DNA of 64,000 bases from Thermocoleostomius sinensis A174 (lineage in GTDB: Bacteria; Cyanobacteriota; Cyanobacteriia; Elainellales; Elainellaceae), in the NCBI RefSeq assembly GCF_026802175.1, contig NZ_CP113797.1, forward strand, positions 1 through 64,000, read 5' to 3'. The translations under genes and the position numbers were made by a program. The notes beneath the pieces are model-generated. The model ran no database searches, was not told the origin of the DNA, and saw only the letters and a program-made list of their open reading frames with translations. This document shows positions 26,991 to 36,724 of this stretch, piece after piece. Every line of letters begins with the position of its first letter. The first letter of the stretch is position 1.

Positions 26991-27015
26991 TGGCTAATGG
27001 CTAGTGGCTGATGCC
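26988..27015 (+). repeat. Four tandem heptamers (TAATGGC family) overlapping the dppB stop
   Basis: TAATGGC, TAATGGC, TAGTGGC, TGATGCC in direct succession. The TAA of the first unit is the stop codon of the DppB-like gene, so the array begins exactly at the end of the coding sequence. Confidence 0.8.
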
Positions 27016-27055
27016 TTCTCCTTTTTCTTAATCTTTCATTCTTCGTTCTTTCCCC

Positions 27056-27976
27056 ATGGAATCTCTGCAAGCATCTCCCGACATCCAACCCTCTTCATTT
27101 CGCAAAGTATCTCAGCGGTTTCTGCGATCGATTTCTGCCAGGGTCGGGCTGGTGCTTACGGTAGTGTTGGTGGTGTTGGCGGTGTTGGCTCCGATTCTCA
27201 GCCCCTTCGATCCGGCTACAGCGCGAAACTTTGCTGAGCGGCTTCAACCTCCCAGCCTGAATCATTGGTTTGGTACCGATGGTTTAGGGCGAGATATTCT
27301 CACGCTTGTGTGGCACGGCATTCGTATTTCTCTGCTGGTTAGCCTTGTTTCAGTGAGTTTGGGGCTACTTATTGGCACGTTATTAGGATTAGTAGCAGGC
27401 TATTTTCGGGGTTGGCTGGAAACAGGTATCGGCTGGCTGACCGACATTCTACTGTCGTTCCCCTCCATTTTGCTTGCCATTGCTATTGCCTCGATCGAAA
27501 TTAGACGCCTGCTACCTCCGTTTGTGACATCCATTGTGAACCCTGATTTGCTTAATGTCATGATTGCGGTCGGCGTTGTACAAATTCCTATCTTCATTCG
27601 CCTAACCCGCAGTATGGTGCTGTCGTTGCGAGAACAAGCATTTGTGCAAACGGTGCGAGCGTTTGGGGCCCGATCGGGACGTATTATCTTTCGCCACATT
27701 TTGCCCGCCAGCTTGGCTCCATTGGTGGTGCAAGCCACCTTGTCGATTGGGACGGCCACCCTAGAAGCCGCCGGACTTGGATTTCTTGGACTGGGAGCCA
27801 AACCTCCTACCCCAGAACTGGGCACAATGCTATCTGACTCATTCACCAACGGCTATGCCCTTTCCCGTCCTTGGACAGTGCTAATGCCCGGACTAACGAT
27901 CACCCTGATTGTATTAGCCTTTAATTTGCTGGGGGACGGCTTACGCGATAGCTTAGACCCGCGAGCAAATCGATAG
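27056..27976 (+). CDS. Dipeptide-type ABC transporter permease, DppC-like
   Basis: 306 residues with six predicted helices. N-terminal hydrophobic segment VGLVLTVVLVVLAVLAPILSP, then HWFGTDGLGRDILTLVWHGIRISL (the DppC/OppC signature) and the EAA loop VRAFGARSGRIIFRHILPA. Forms the membrane channel with the DppB-like subunit. It ends PRANR, as is usual for the family. Confidence 0.94.
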   Translation: MESLQASPDIQPSSFRKVSQRFLRSISARVGLVLTVVLVVLAVLAPILSPFDPATARNFAERLQPPSLNHWFGTDGLGRDILTLVWHGIRISLLVSLVSVSLGLLIGTLLGLVAGYFRGWLETGIGWLTDILLSFPSILLAIAIASIEIRRLLPPFVTSIVNPDLLNVMIAVGVVQIPIFIRLTRSMVLSLREQAFVQTVRAFGARSGRIIFRHILPASLAPLVVQATLSIGTATLEAAGLGFLGLGAKPPTPELGTMLSDSFTNGYALSRPWTVLMPGLTITLIVLAFNLLGDGLRDSLDPRANR

Positions 27977-28047
27977 GGTTTTGATGGGCAAGATTATCTG
28001 AATCGAGGTTGATCAAAACTGCTTGATCAAGACTGAATCGAGACAGC

Positions 28048-28875
28048 TTACACTTGGGAGCGATCGGTCAAAATTTCACACCCCTCTTCCGTCACCAAAA
28101 CCGTGTGTTCAAATTGAGCCGAGAGGGATCGATCAACGGTCACTACTGTCCAGCGATCGGATAGAGTGCGGGTGTGGCGAGAACCCGCATTGAGAATGGG
28201 TTCAATGGCTAGTGTCATTCCCGATCGCAGCTTGGCATTAGGCAGATCGTAGGTGCGAATATTGAAAACCGACGGTTCTTCGTGCAGGTTGCGCCCCACA
28301 CCATGCCCAGTAAATTCCTCCACAATTTTGAAGCCATGCGCTTCAGCATAGTCTTGAATGGCGCCAGCAATGTCCATGAGATATTTGCCAGCCTTAACTT
28401 GCTCAATGCCTTTATAAAGCGTTTCTTCAGCCACTCGAATCAGTCGAGCCGCTTCAGGTTTGACCTCGCCTACTGCGATCGTAATGCAAGAATCGCCATG
28501 AAAGCCTTGATAGTAAGCGCCTGTGTCTACCTTCAGCACATCTCCTTGATGAATTGTTTTCTTGGTGCTGGGAATGCCGTGCACAACTTCATCGTTAATG
28601 CACGAACAGATGGAACCGGGAAAACCATGATACCCTTTAAAACTTGGCATTGCACCCATTTCACGGATACGCTTTTCCGCATAGGCATCGAGGTCGGCTG
28701 TTGTCATGCCGGGCTGCACCAACGCAGAAATCTCTTTAAGAACCGTCGCCACAATGCGGCTAGCTTGCCGCATAATTTCAATTTCCTGGGGCGATTTGGT
28801 TTCAATGCCGCGCCGATTACGTTTGATGCGAGGGGCCGGATTGGGCTTAGGAATCAGGTTAGAGAGAATATTCAT
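28048..28875 (-). CDS. map: Type I methionine aminopeptidase
   Basis: 275 residues. Removes the initiator methionine from nascent proteins. Metal and substrate residues are all present: the His of [20 protein letters not shown], the Asp of [14 protein letters not shown], the His of [14 protein letters not shown], the Glu of LAIEPI and the Glu of AQFEHTVLV. It has a short N-terminal extension (about 25 residues, basic) ahead of the catalytic domain. Cyanobacteria usually have several map genes, so it may be one paralogue. Convergent with the ABC permease operon. Confidence 0.95.
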   Translation of the reverse strand: MNILSNLIPKPNPAPRIKRNRRGIETKSPQEIEIMRQASRIVATVLKEISALVQPGMTTADLDAYAEKRIREMGAMPSFKGYHGFPGSICSCINDEVVHGIPSTKKTIHQGDVLKVDTGAYYQGFHGDSCITIAVGEVKPEAARLIRVAEETLYKGIEQVKAGKYLMDIAGAIQDYAEAHGFKIVEEFTGHGVGRNLHEEPSVFNIRTYDLPNAKLRSGMTLAIEPILNAGSRHTRTLSDRWTVVTVDRSLSAQFEHTVLVTEEGCEILTDRSQV

Positions 28876-29044
28876 GCGTAGGTGAGTTGAAAAGAATCAA
28901 TCGGAACAAGCAACTTCAAGTAGAGTTTGCTCTTTAGCATTCGCTTTATTTATCTTAAATCGTGGTTTCAGTGTCTGGGAGATGGCGCAAAAAGAGCCGC
29001 AGAAAGAACTGCAAAAAATATCAGCGGGCCTAGCGTCGGAGTAG

Positions 29045-29518
29045 CTATTGAATCGTCAGTTCACCTATCATGCCCGCTTCGGCGTGGCCAGCGATCGAGC
29101 AGTGTAGCTCGTAGGTTCCGGGTTTCAGCGGAATAAACACCCACTCTGCGGTGGCTCCGGGCTTTAGCTCCAATTCGTGGATAGCCCCTTTGACTTCGAC
29201 GTTGCCCGCTTCGACTTTCTGAGACCAGATGCTATCAGCAAAGTCCTTGGCGGTAAAGTAGTGTTTTTGAGGACTGGGATTAGACAGCCTCAGCTCATAG
29301 CGCTGCCCTGCTTCAAAACTGAGATGATCTGGCACAAACACCAATTCTCCCGTTTCGTTGCCCAACGACACTTGAACAGCGGTGGCGGGTTGCTGACTTG
29401 GCGCAGGGGCAGAGAAAGCGTTTTCGGTTGCGCTCAACCAAACGATTCCATAGGACAGCAGACCAATCACCAGGCTGAGCATCCGAAACCAGACTCGATT
29501 GCCACTAGAACTGTACAT
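29045..29518 (-). CDS. Plastocyanin/azurin-like cupredoxin
   Basis: 157 residues. N-terminal hydrophobic segment (about 10-35, MLSLVIGLLSYGIVWL) as signal peptide or anchor, then a cupredoxin beta-sandwich. Copper ligands are visible as His in PQKHYFTAKDF and Cys/His/Met in ELHCSIAGHAEAGM. The ATG at 29518 has AGGAGG six bases upstream. It may act in periplasmic copper binding or electron transfer. It is not next to the copper ATPase cluster. Confidence 0.88.
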   Translation of the reverse strand: MYSSSGNRVWFRMLSLVIGLLSYGIVWLSATENAFSAPAPSQQPATAVQVSLGNETGELVFVPDHLSFEAGQRYELRLSNPSPQKHYFTAKDFADSIWSQKVEAGNVEVKGAIHELELKPGATAEWVFIPLKPGTYELHCSIAGHAEAGMIGELTIQ

Positions 29519-29646
29519 TACCAACCTCCTACGGGCACGATCGGGTAGTTGCAGTCATAGTTGCAGTATAGAGTCAATTGACCCACTGCCAATTGCTTGC
29601 TTGACCCAAACCACCGATCGCTGTCACAAATCTTTGCTGTAAGTCA

Positions 29647-30909
29647 TTACTGAGCCGGTCGCCGCTGTTGCACCATGCGATCGAGGGACTGCAAAATTGC
29701 TACGATAATGATCACACTGAACGCTGACACCACCCAAAATCCGTCTGTAAACCATTGGGGTTGATCCATAGCCCAGCCGCCAATGGTTGGGCCAATAAAG
29801 TACCCAACAGCCCAGCACAGCGAGTTAATCGAAAGATACACCCCCCGCATCGAGTCTGGAGCTAAACCAACCACTAGCGACGCCGCAGGCGGATTGTAGG
29901 CAGCCGTCGCCAGAGCCATCAAGGCCAAGGCTAAACCAGCCCAAACCACATGCCCGATGGAGGCTATCCCGGTCAACCACACCAGCCCAAAGCCAAGACC
30001 CCATGCTAAGGCTGAGAAACTGAGCGCTTGAGGATTGCGGAAGCGTTTGAGAAAGCGAGCGATCGGCAGTTGACAAAGCACCGTCAGCGTGATGTACCAC
30101 GTGAACAAGGCGCTAAGCAGGGTGGGACTAAATCCAGCACCCGTAGATGGCAGCGAAATACGGTTGTTGAAATAGATGGGTAAAGCACTATTAATCAAGG
30201 CCAGATAGGTCGTGAATAAACTATTGACCAAGCTGAAGACCAATAGCGGGCGATCGCGTAGGGCCGTGATCCAACCGTGCAACATCGGTTGCGGAGTTTG
30301 ACGTTTGTTGAGGGTTTCTTCAATAGCGCCATAAATGATGCCAAAGAAGACCAAGAACGAGATCCCGTCAATGACAAACAGAAGCCGGAATGCTCCGGTG
30401 GCTGCAATAATCCAACCGCCCCAAATCACTCCTAGTCCTAGCCCGATGCTGTCTGCCAATCGTGTCAAAGCATAGGCCTCATTGCGTTGATCGATCGTGG
30501 TGATATCTGCTACAACGGCCTCCGTAGCAGGCCAATATAGCCCGATGCCAAGCCCCATCAGCAAATTGCCAGCTAGAAACAAGGGAAAGTTGTTGCTAAG
30601 TGTCAGCAATACATCCGCGAGAGCCGAGATTGCCGCTGAGAACAGTAACACCTTGCGACGTCCCCAACTTGGCGCATCTGACAGCGATCCACCCAAAATG
30701 CGACCTACCACTCCAGAAATAGACTGACTGCCCAAGCCAATGCCCACGGCGGTAGCCGATAGCCCCACTTGATTGACAAATACAATCGCAGCATAAAATA
30801 GCACGAATCCCGTACCCACTTGCGATAGCAGCCGTCCGGCCATCAAAATCCAAATGCGGCGATCGAGGGTGGGCAAACTAGCAAACATTTTTTTGGCGAG
30901 CGATTTCAT
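29647..30909 (-). CDS. MFS transporter
   Basis: 420 residues, 12 predicted membrane helices. The loop between helices 2 and 3 reads GRILGGSLSDAPSWGRRKVLL, the MFS signature, and the DRPLLVFSL loop separates the two halves. Drug/sugar-efflux-like, substrate not deducible. Probably monocistronic; starts at an ATG at 30909 and is divergent from the phosphorylase-like gene. Confidence 0.88.
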   Translation of the reverse strand: MKSLAKKMFASLPTLDRRIWILMAGRLLSQVGTGFVLFYAAIVFVNQVGLSATAVGIGLGSQSISGVVGRILGGSLSDAPSWGRRKVLLFSAAISALADVLLTLSNNFPLFLAGNLLMGLGIGLYWPATEAVVADITTIDQRNEAYALTRLADSIGLGLGVIWGGWIIAATGAFRLLFVIDGISFLVFFGIIYGAIEETLNKRQTPQPMLHGWITALRDRPLLVFSLVNSLFTTYLALINSALPIYFNNRISLPSTGAGFSPTLLSALFTWYITLTVLCQLPIARFLKRFRNPQALSFSALAWGLGFGLVWLTGIASIGHVVWAGLALALMALATAAYNPPAASLVVGLAPDSMRGVYLSINSLCWAVGYFIGPTIGGWAMDQPQWFTDGFWVVSAFSVIIIVAILQSLDRMVQQRRPAQ

Positions 30910-30963
30910 GTGTTAGACGGAGCAATGGCAGAAGGGAGATTGGTTGCCTGGTGAAAATCTTGT

Positions 30964-31107
30964 TGATTGACTGACAACTCTTTGTCCCCTCATCCCCCTA
31001 CCTCTTCTTCCAAGCAAGTATGAGAGCAGGGGGGAAGGGCTTCAACGTCCTCTCCGGCTCTGGGAGCAGAATTCAGGTGAGGGTCATCGAGTGTTGTTAG
31101 TCAATCA
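30964..31107. repeat. MITE-like element, copy 1
   Basis: About 144 bp with near-perfect 15-bp inverted ends: left TGATTGACTGACAAC, right GTTGTTAGTCAATCA (one mismatch). The interior has CCCCTCATCCCCC on one side and AGGGGGGAAGGG on the other, giving a foldback. No open frame; related copies at 35158 and 38386. Confidence 0.65.
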
Positions 31108-31411
31108 GGACAATCTCGTCAAGCGTATCAGACTTTTGGTGATGCGAGAACCCAAATGTCCGATGAGGCGAATCGGGTGGCTGTATATCGGAAAACTTCT
31201 TTTTTTCTGAATTTTTGAGATGATTGTGTGTTAGGGCGTTGTTGATAACGCTTGTCAAATTTCACCTGGTGATAACGACTGGCATCATTCTGGACTTTCT
31301 CGATTTGGGCTTTCTCAATGCTTGAAGCAAACTAAAAGTAACGTTCCTTTCATACTTTGTTCAGCCAAGGACATCGTTAGAAGAATCTGTATGCGAGCTT
31401 AGGAACGGCGT

Positions 31412-34400
31412 TTGCGGACTGTTCGCCACATCATAAGCCGTATGAATGACTTTAACGACCTATGGATATTACCAGTCGTCTTATTAGGACTAGGAGTTTT
31501 TCTAATGTCGCACCGCAATGAACCTGCTGTGGACGAAAACCTTGAGATGAAATCCAACTCAGATCATACTCAAAGGCCTGATGGCGAACCAGCTACACAG
31601 AGTCTTGATCAAAAAGAGATGATTGACGAGTCGATCGAAGATTTGGAAAAAGAATCGTCAATAGAAACTTCAGTAAAAAAAGATGAACTATCTGATCATG
31701 AACTATCTGATCAATCATCCATTCAATATGGTGTTGAGGTGACTGATTCTTTGTCAGTGAGTGATGACGAAGTATCGATCGAGAAACTGAATGAATTAAC
31801 AATTGATGAAATTCAGAATGAAACACTGAAAGAACTTCCTGATAATACAAACTCTATAGACTCTACAGAGTCTAATGATAGGCTATCTGAAGCAATTGAG
31901 ACTGGCAACGAGCAATCGATCGATCGAGTAGCGACTGAAGCAGGTGAAACATTGTCGATGGAGCTAGAAGACGAAATACCAGAAATCCCAAAGGAAGAAA
32001 TCAGCGAGCTAGGTTGTGCTTCCAACAGAGATTCCGGCGTTGAGATTGAGGCTGCGATGCCTAGTGTAGCCGATGTTCCAGCACAGCCGACTACCACTTC
32101 AAAATTACCGATAACTGAATCGACTGTACCATCGAGTACCTCAACCCTGCGAGTCAAGGTTCCACCGCTTGGCGATCGAACAACGTTTCAGGCAGCACGA
32201 TTTCAGCAGGCGTTTACAGAAGCACTGTCTCAGCAGGGGCAAACGTTGACAACAGTGACGCCTCAAGTGGGCTACAGTATTCTAGCGAGCATGGTTCAAG
32301 AGCAATTGCGGTTGCTGAGTTCCCCGGATCGATCACAGGCAGAGCGCATAACAGTACAAGTGGCGATCGACATACCCCTGGATCAGTCGTTGGAAAGCTA
32401 CTTACTGAATCTGGGGGTTTTGGAGTCTGTCCGTCAAGCATTCGATGAGCTTAATCTAAACCTGGATGCATTGTTGACTCTAAGAACTTCATCGCCACCA
32501 CAGCTAAGCGATTGGCAAGCGCAATTTGTCACCGATGCGCTGGAAGCATTGACAACAGCACAGTTACCTGCGATCGGCTATTGCCTGCGGCAAGATAGCA
32601 ATACTAATGTAACGCTGTGGGAGATTCAACGGCCAGAGCACCAGGTTACCGTTGCCTTCGGCGGTGATACACAGCTATACACTGGACGTGATGGACGGTT
32701 GCGCGTTCGTTGGACGCCCCAAGATACAATCACAGCTATTCCTTATGACGCGCTAATTTCTGGCTATGCAGCTAAGTGCACGACACCGCTACGCCGCTGG
32801 CAAATTAAGGCTTCAAGAACCACTCAAGCCAATTTAGAGCAGGTAGATTCTGGCGCGATCGAAGTACCGAAATCATTAGCAGTTGCATCATCAAATGAAG
32901 AAAAACGGTTGCAACAGCATTTTGTTTTGGTGGCTTGCGTTGTGGCAGATGTCATGCGGCTACACCAACAATCTGGCTTGCCCATTGACACGTTACCCAA
33001 ACGAGTTGCTATTCATCTCAACGGTACAGCCACGGGACTAGCAATTGTGGAGTTGATGCGCTGGCTCATAGACGAGTTTGATTTAGAGTGGGCAGCCGCT
33101 TGGCGGCTCACTCAACAGACTTTTTCTGGTCGATTTCAGGATGACATAGAAGACGATCGGTGGTCAATTGCGGTTTTAGAACGTTTATTGCCTCGACATC
33201 TAGAAATTATTTATGAAATCAATCGGCGCTTTTTGGATGAACTGAACGTGAATGGAGTTGAGACGATCGAACGCATTCGACAACTATCGCTCATTGATGA
33301 AGAAGGCGATCGCTCTTTGCGGGTGCACCAGCTTATTTATTTAGGATGCTGCTCGGTCTACATATCCACATTGTCACTAAAGCCTCTATCAGCATCCGTG
33401 CATTCGTTAGTTGAAGTCTCCGATTCATTTTCCGAGTGGCTGAAAGCGAAGATCAAGCCGTATCCCATCAGCATCAATGCTCGTCGATATTTGCTGCAAG
33501 CCAATTCGTCTTTGGCGGCATTGATTACTCAGTGGATCGGGGAAAGCTGGATTACGAATACCGAATATCTAAAGCAATTGGAGGGCTTAGTGCAAGATCG
33601 GCAGTTCTGTGCCGAATGGTGGCAGGTGCGCCGCACACTTAAACAAAATTTGATTCATCTCATTCAGCAACAAGCCGATAGTTCTATTCCTGTCAATTCA
33701 CTCATTGATGTTCAAGTTGCGCCGATCGGTATTGCTTCACGACAGTTGTTGAATATTCTCCACATCATCACACTCTATATTCGGCTCAAAGTTAATTCCA
33801 GCACAGATACAATTCAACACTTTACGCATCGATCGGTTCCACGTAGCTGTATTCTCGTAGGCAACTTAGATAATGATGACGCAATGGCTAGTTCGATTCT
33901 GTATCTCATTCGGTCAGTAGCAACCACCATCAACAATGATCCAGATGTACAAGGCAAGTTGCAGGTAATTGTTCTAGAGCAGCCCCGTGAACCAATTCTG
34001 CGTGCGCTCTATGCTGCTGATGTGATTGAATCGCTGGCACGAGCAGATCAAGCGGTAATGCCCACGACCCCCTTGGGCTTTGCGCTAAACGGTGCTCTAA
34101 CAATTGGCACGCTGACCCAGCCCAATCTGGAACTGCAACAGGCAGTTGGCGGTAAAAACTGCTTTCTGTTTGGCATGACCGCGACCACCGCTAGCACTCT
34201 TACCAGCCAAGGCTATGTCCCAGCATCTTATTACAGCCGCAATGCTGACCTGAAACAGGCAATCGATGCGATTGCCTCTGGCTATTTCTCGTTTGGGGAT
34301 ACAAACGCCTTCAAGGCATTGGGAAATTGGTTATTCACCCAAGATCCCGGACTAGTCCTAGCCGATTATGAGGCATATATGGATTGCCAGGAGCGCGTCA

Positions 34401-34510
34401 GTCAAAGCTTTCAAGATCAAAAGCATTGGACGCGGATGTCTATTTTGACCACAGCCCGTATGGCGTCGCTATTAACCGATCGGGTGGTTGCGGCCGATCG
34501 TGACAGTTGA
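31412..34510 (+). CDS. Membrane-anchored glycogen phosphorylase-like pseudoenzyme
   Basis: 1032 residues. One N-terminal membrane helix (about 18-33), then an acidic Ser/Asp/Glu-rich segment (about 40-240), then a GT35 phosphorylase fold (about 245-1030). Family landmarks are clear: LPAIGYCLRQ, AIHLNGTATGLAIVELMRWLID, LERLLPRHLEIIYEINRRFL, LAALITQWIGESWIT, RQLLNILHIITLY, NNDPDVQGKLQVIVLE and FALNGALTIGTL. The catalytic residues are missing. The loop normally KRIHEYKRQ reads APIGIASRQ (about 770-778). The pyridoxal-phosphate lysine of GTGNMKFALNG is Gly (PLGFALNG, G889). LNDTHP is LNGTAT. It therefore cannot be an active phosphorylase; a glucan-binding, scaffold or regulatory role is possible. 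The TTG start at 31412 has AGGA upstream; an ATG at 31442 is the alternative. Confidence 0.8.
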   Translation: MRTVRHIISRMNDFNDLWILPVVLLGLGVFLMSHRNEPAVDENLEMKSNSDHTQRPDGEPATQSLDQKEMIDESIEDLEKESSIETSVKKDELSDHELSDQSSIQYGVEVTDSLSVSDDEVSIEKLNELTIDEIQNETLKELPDNTNSIDSTESNDRLSEAIETGNEQSIDRVATEAGETLSMELEDEIPEIPKEEISELGCASNRDSGVEIEAAMPSVADVPAQPTTTSKLPITESTVPSSTSTLRVKVPPLGDRTTFQAARFQQAFTEALSQQGQTLTTVTPQVGYSILASMVQEQLRLLSSPDRSQAERITVQVAIDIPLDQSLESYLLNLGVLESVRQAFDELNLNLDALLTLRTSSPPQLSDWQAQFVTDALEALTTAQLPAIGYCLRQDSNTNVTLWEIQRPEHQVTVAFGGDTQLYTGRDGRLRVRWTPQDTITAIPYDALISGYAAKCTTPLRRWQIKASRTTQANLEQVDSGAIEVPKSLAVASSNEEKRLQQHFVLVACVVADVMRLHQQSGLPIDTLPKRVAIHLNGTATGLAIVELMRWLIDEFDLEWAAAWRLTQQTFSGRFQDDIEDDRWSIAVLERLLPRHLEIIYEINRRFLDELNVNGVETIERIRQLSLIDEEGDRSLRVHQLIYLGCCSVYISTLSLKPLSASVHSLVEVSDSFSEWLKAKIKPYPISINARRYLLQANSSLAALITQWIGESWITNTEYLKQLEGLVQDRQFCAEWWQVRRTLKQNLIHLIQQQADSSIPVNSLIDVQVAPIGIASRQLLNILHIITLYIRLKVNSSTDTIQHFTHRSVPRSCILVGNLDNDDAMASSILYLIRSVATTINNDPDVQGKLQVIVLEQPREPILRALYAADVIESLARADQAVMPTTPLGFALNGALTIGTLTQPNLELQQAVGGKNCFLFGMTATTASTLTSQGYVPASYYSRNADLKQAIDAIASGYFSFGDTNAFKALGNWLFTQDPGLVLADYEAYMDCQERVSQSFQDQKHWTRMSILTTARMASLLTDRVVAADRDS

Positions 34511-34564
34511 CAACATACATTCACCGAGTGTGTTAACTAAATTGTGCTGTGCGAGGTTTGACAA

Positions 34565-34996
34565 CTAATTTCGTCTTGACATTCCCGGTGGCTGCTGATT
34601 GGGGGGCATCATGGGCAAGATGGGGCTACCGTGTCGATGAACGAGTCGCCATGCTTCGGGGGTGCGGGCAAAAACGTTGGTGGCGATCGACTGCACATCC
34701 ACCGATCGCCCTTGAATCACCTGAGACAGCTTTTCTAACAGCACCACATAGGCAATGTTACCGCTTACACCAGCAGCGATCGTCTCTGTGGTTAATTGAA
34801 TAGAGTCGGTGTTCTTAAAAATTTCGTCCCAGGAGGTGCTGATGCGCTCCCATCCTTTTAGAGGAGGGCGACCCGGATGAATGCAAACACTATTGTCGCC
34901 TTTTAGCCAAATGGCGCTAAGGGCTTCAAGGTTTTTCTGCTCAAATGCACGATAGAAAGCCTGGTTTGCTGCAAGCACAGCTTGGTTATCAGACAT
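34565..34996 (-). CDS. NTF2/SnoaL-like protein
   Basis: 143 residues, a single cone-shaped NTF2-like domain: AANQAFYRAFEQKNLEALSAIW, CIHPGRPPLKGWERISTSW, and WRLVHRHGSPI at the end. Such proteins of this subgroup resemble the ketosteroid-isomerase-like DUF4440/SnoaL fold; function unknown. Convergent with the phosphorylase-like gene (54 bp between stops). Confidence 0.85.
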   Translation of the reverse strand: MSDNQAVLAANQAFYRAFEQKNLEALSAIWLKGDNSVCIHPGRPPLKGWERISTSWDEIFKNTDSIQLTTETIAAGVSGNIAYVVLLEKLSQVIQGRSVDVQSIATNVFARTPEAWRLVHRHGSPILPMMPPNQQPPGMSRRN

Positions 34997-35157
34997 GGGG
35001 CTAATCAATGTAAATTTTGGAGGTAAAAGTCAATCCAGAAGCAGAAAAACAATCGATCGCGGTGTCGGTTATTGTCTTTCGTTGGATGGTCTTTCGTTCA
35101 ATACGTTAACCCACTTCGCCAGAAATGACGCATTTCCTTTTAACAGGTCTCTAACTT

Positions 35158-35278
35158 GGTTGACTGACAAAACTCTGTTGCTCTCACCCCAAACCCCTCT
35201 CCGACTCTAACTCCCCTTGTCCTCATGTGGGAGAAGGAGTTGAGGGATGAGGGGGAAAAGATTTGGCAGTCAATCAGG
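35158..35278. repeat. MITE-like element, copy 2
   Basis: About 120 bp ending in GGTTGACTGACAAA on the left and TTTGGCAGTCAATCAGG on the right, the same inverted ends as the element at 30964. The interior carries CTCACCCCAAACCCCTCTCC opposed by GGGAGAAGGAGTTGAGGG. No coding capacity. Confidence 0.65.
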
Positions 35279-35290
35279 GTCTCCGACTTT

Positions 35291-36493
35291 TCAGTCTGTA
35301 GCAGCTTTAGCTAAAGCCGGAATTTGCAACCCTGGTGGATAAGCACCTTCTTCCTTGATTTGCTGAATCAGTGAATCGGGCACTGAAATGTTAAGTTTGG
35401 TGGCAATCGCTCGAACGATATCGCCGCGATCGATCACGCCAGCCACAGCCCCAGCGGGCGAAAGTACAGTCACTCGACGTATCTCTTGGGTTTCCATCAC
35501 ATTGACCACTTCAGTCAGAGCAGTAGATTCGCTCACCGATGGAATATCAGACAGCGGATGCACGATCGTTTGTAAGGTTTGAGTCTCCCACAAGCTGCGT
35601 TCGACGTGGTGCAAATCCTCGGCCCCAACCAATCCACGATAACGTCCGTTAGAGGCGGCATAGTAAACCGTCGAGTGGGAAGTTTCGCTGAGTAAATAAT
35701 CGTCGGCAAATTGCCGCAACGTCAAATTGGCATCCAGCACACGAAATTCCCGTGTCATGGCATCGGAGGCAGTCAGTTGCAACAGCGCTTCTTGCAGGTC
35801 AGTTACCTGACCATAGGCCGTAGCATTGCGAACGCCAAACCAGCCGATGAGTGCCAACCAAAGTGCTCCAAAACTAAACGAGGTGAGGTAAGCTGTGACA
35901 CCAAGAATGATCGCAGTCCACCCCAACAATTGCCCCACTCGGGCCGCCCAACGAATGCCCTGAAGCCGATTGCCTGTAACTTTCCAAATTAATGCTTTTA
36001 AAACCTGTCCACCGTCTAAGGGTAAGCCAGGAATCATATTAAACAGGGCCAGTACTAGGTTGATCCCCCATAACAAGTCCACCACTTCGCGCACAGGGGG
36101 CGACAGCGGTAGCGATCGGCTGACTCCAAATAGCACAATGGCCAGTGCCAAGCTGACAGCCGGGCCAGCAATGGCTACCTGAAAGGCTTGACCAGGGGTT
36201 TTCGATTCCCGATCGATCGAGGCGATGCCACCAAACACAAACAACGTGATGGAATTGACCTGAATTCCTTGCGCCTTGGCCACCAAGCTATGTCCCAATT
36301 CATGCAGTAATACCGAGACAAACAGCAACAGGGCAGCCGCAAAGCCCGCAATCCAGCCCCAATCAGCACCCCAGTCTTCTTGCTGCCAGCGAGCGCCATA
36401 CAGAAACGTAATCAGACCGAGGATGATGAACCAGGAAGAATCCAGAAGTAAAGGAATGCCAAAAAGAGCGCCAATTCGCCAACCTGATCGCAT
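35291..36493 (-). CDS. Site-2 protease family membrane metalloprotease with CBS domains
   Basis: 400 residues. Multi-spanning M50 protease: zinc-binding HELGH (about 64-68), FNMIPGLPLDGGQVLKAL (second ligand Asp, about 152-165) and six predicted helices, then two C-terminal CBS domains (about 240-365; TREFRVLDANLTLRQF and VSESTALTEVVNVMETQEIRRVTVL) that may sense adenine nucleotides. The ATG at 36493 is the start of the conserved RSGWRIG segment. Likely cleaves membrane-anchored regulators such as anti-sigma factors. Confidence 0.92.
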   Translation of the reverse strand: MRSGWRIGALFGIPLLLDSSWFIILGLITFLYGARWQQEDWGADWGWIAGFAAALLLFVSVLLHELGHSLVAKAQGIQVNSITLFVFGGIASIDRESKTPGQAFQVAIAGPAVSLALAIVLFGVSRSLPLSPPVREVVDLLWGINLVLALFNMIPGLPLDGGQVLKALIWKVTGNRLQGIRWAARVGQLLGWTAIILGVTAYLTSFSFGALWLALIGWFGVRNATAYGQVTDLQEALLQLTASDAMTREFRVLDANLTLRQFADDYLLSETSHSTVYYAASNGRYRGLVGAEDLHHVERSLWETQTLQTIVHPLSDIPSVSESTALTEVVNVMETQEIRRVTVLSPAGAVAGVIDRGDIVRAIATKLNISVPDSLIQQIKEEGAYPPGLQIPALAKAATD

Positions 36494-36724
36494 GAGATAT
36501 GTTCCTGAGTGTGGGTTGATGGAAAGTTGAGCACCACACAAACGCTTCACTTGCTCTATCTTCCAGTCTATCGTGCAAGACCTTGAGAAGATGTGGCAAC
36601 GAGTGGAACTTAATATCTCAAAGAACCGATCGAATCGAATCAGACGTGGGTCTTTTCATCTTTAATGCCTGTGCCCACGTCAACAAGGAACACTAAGAAA
36701 CACTGAAGTACCTTGATACTACCC

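Noticed and set aside
28282-28881. 199-residue open frame antisense to map
   Set aside because: Complete overlap with a well-conserved methionine aminopeptidase; no family features.
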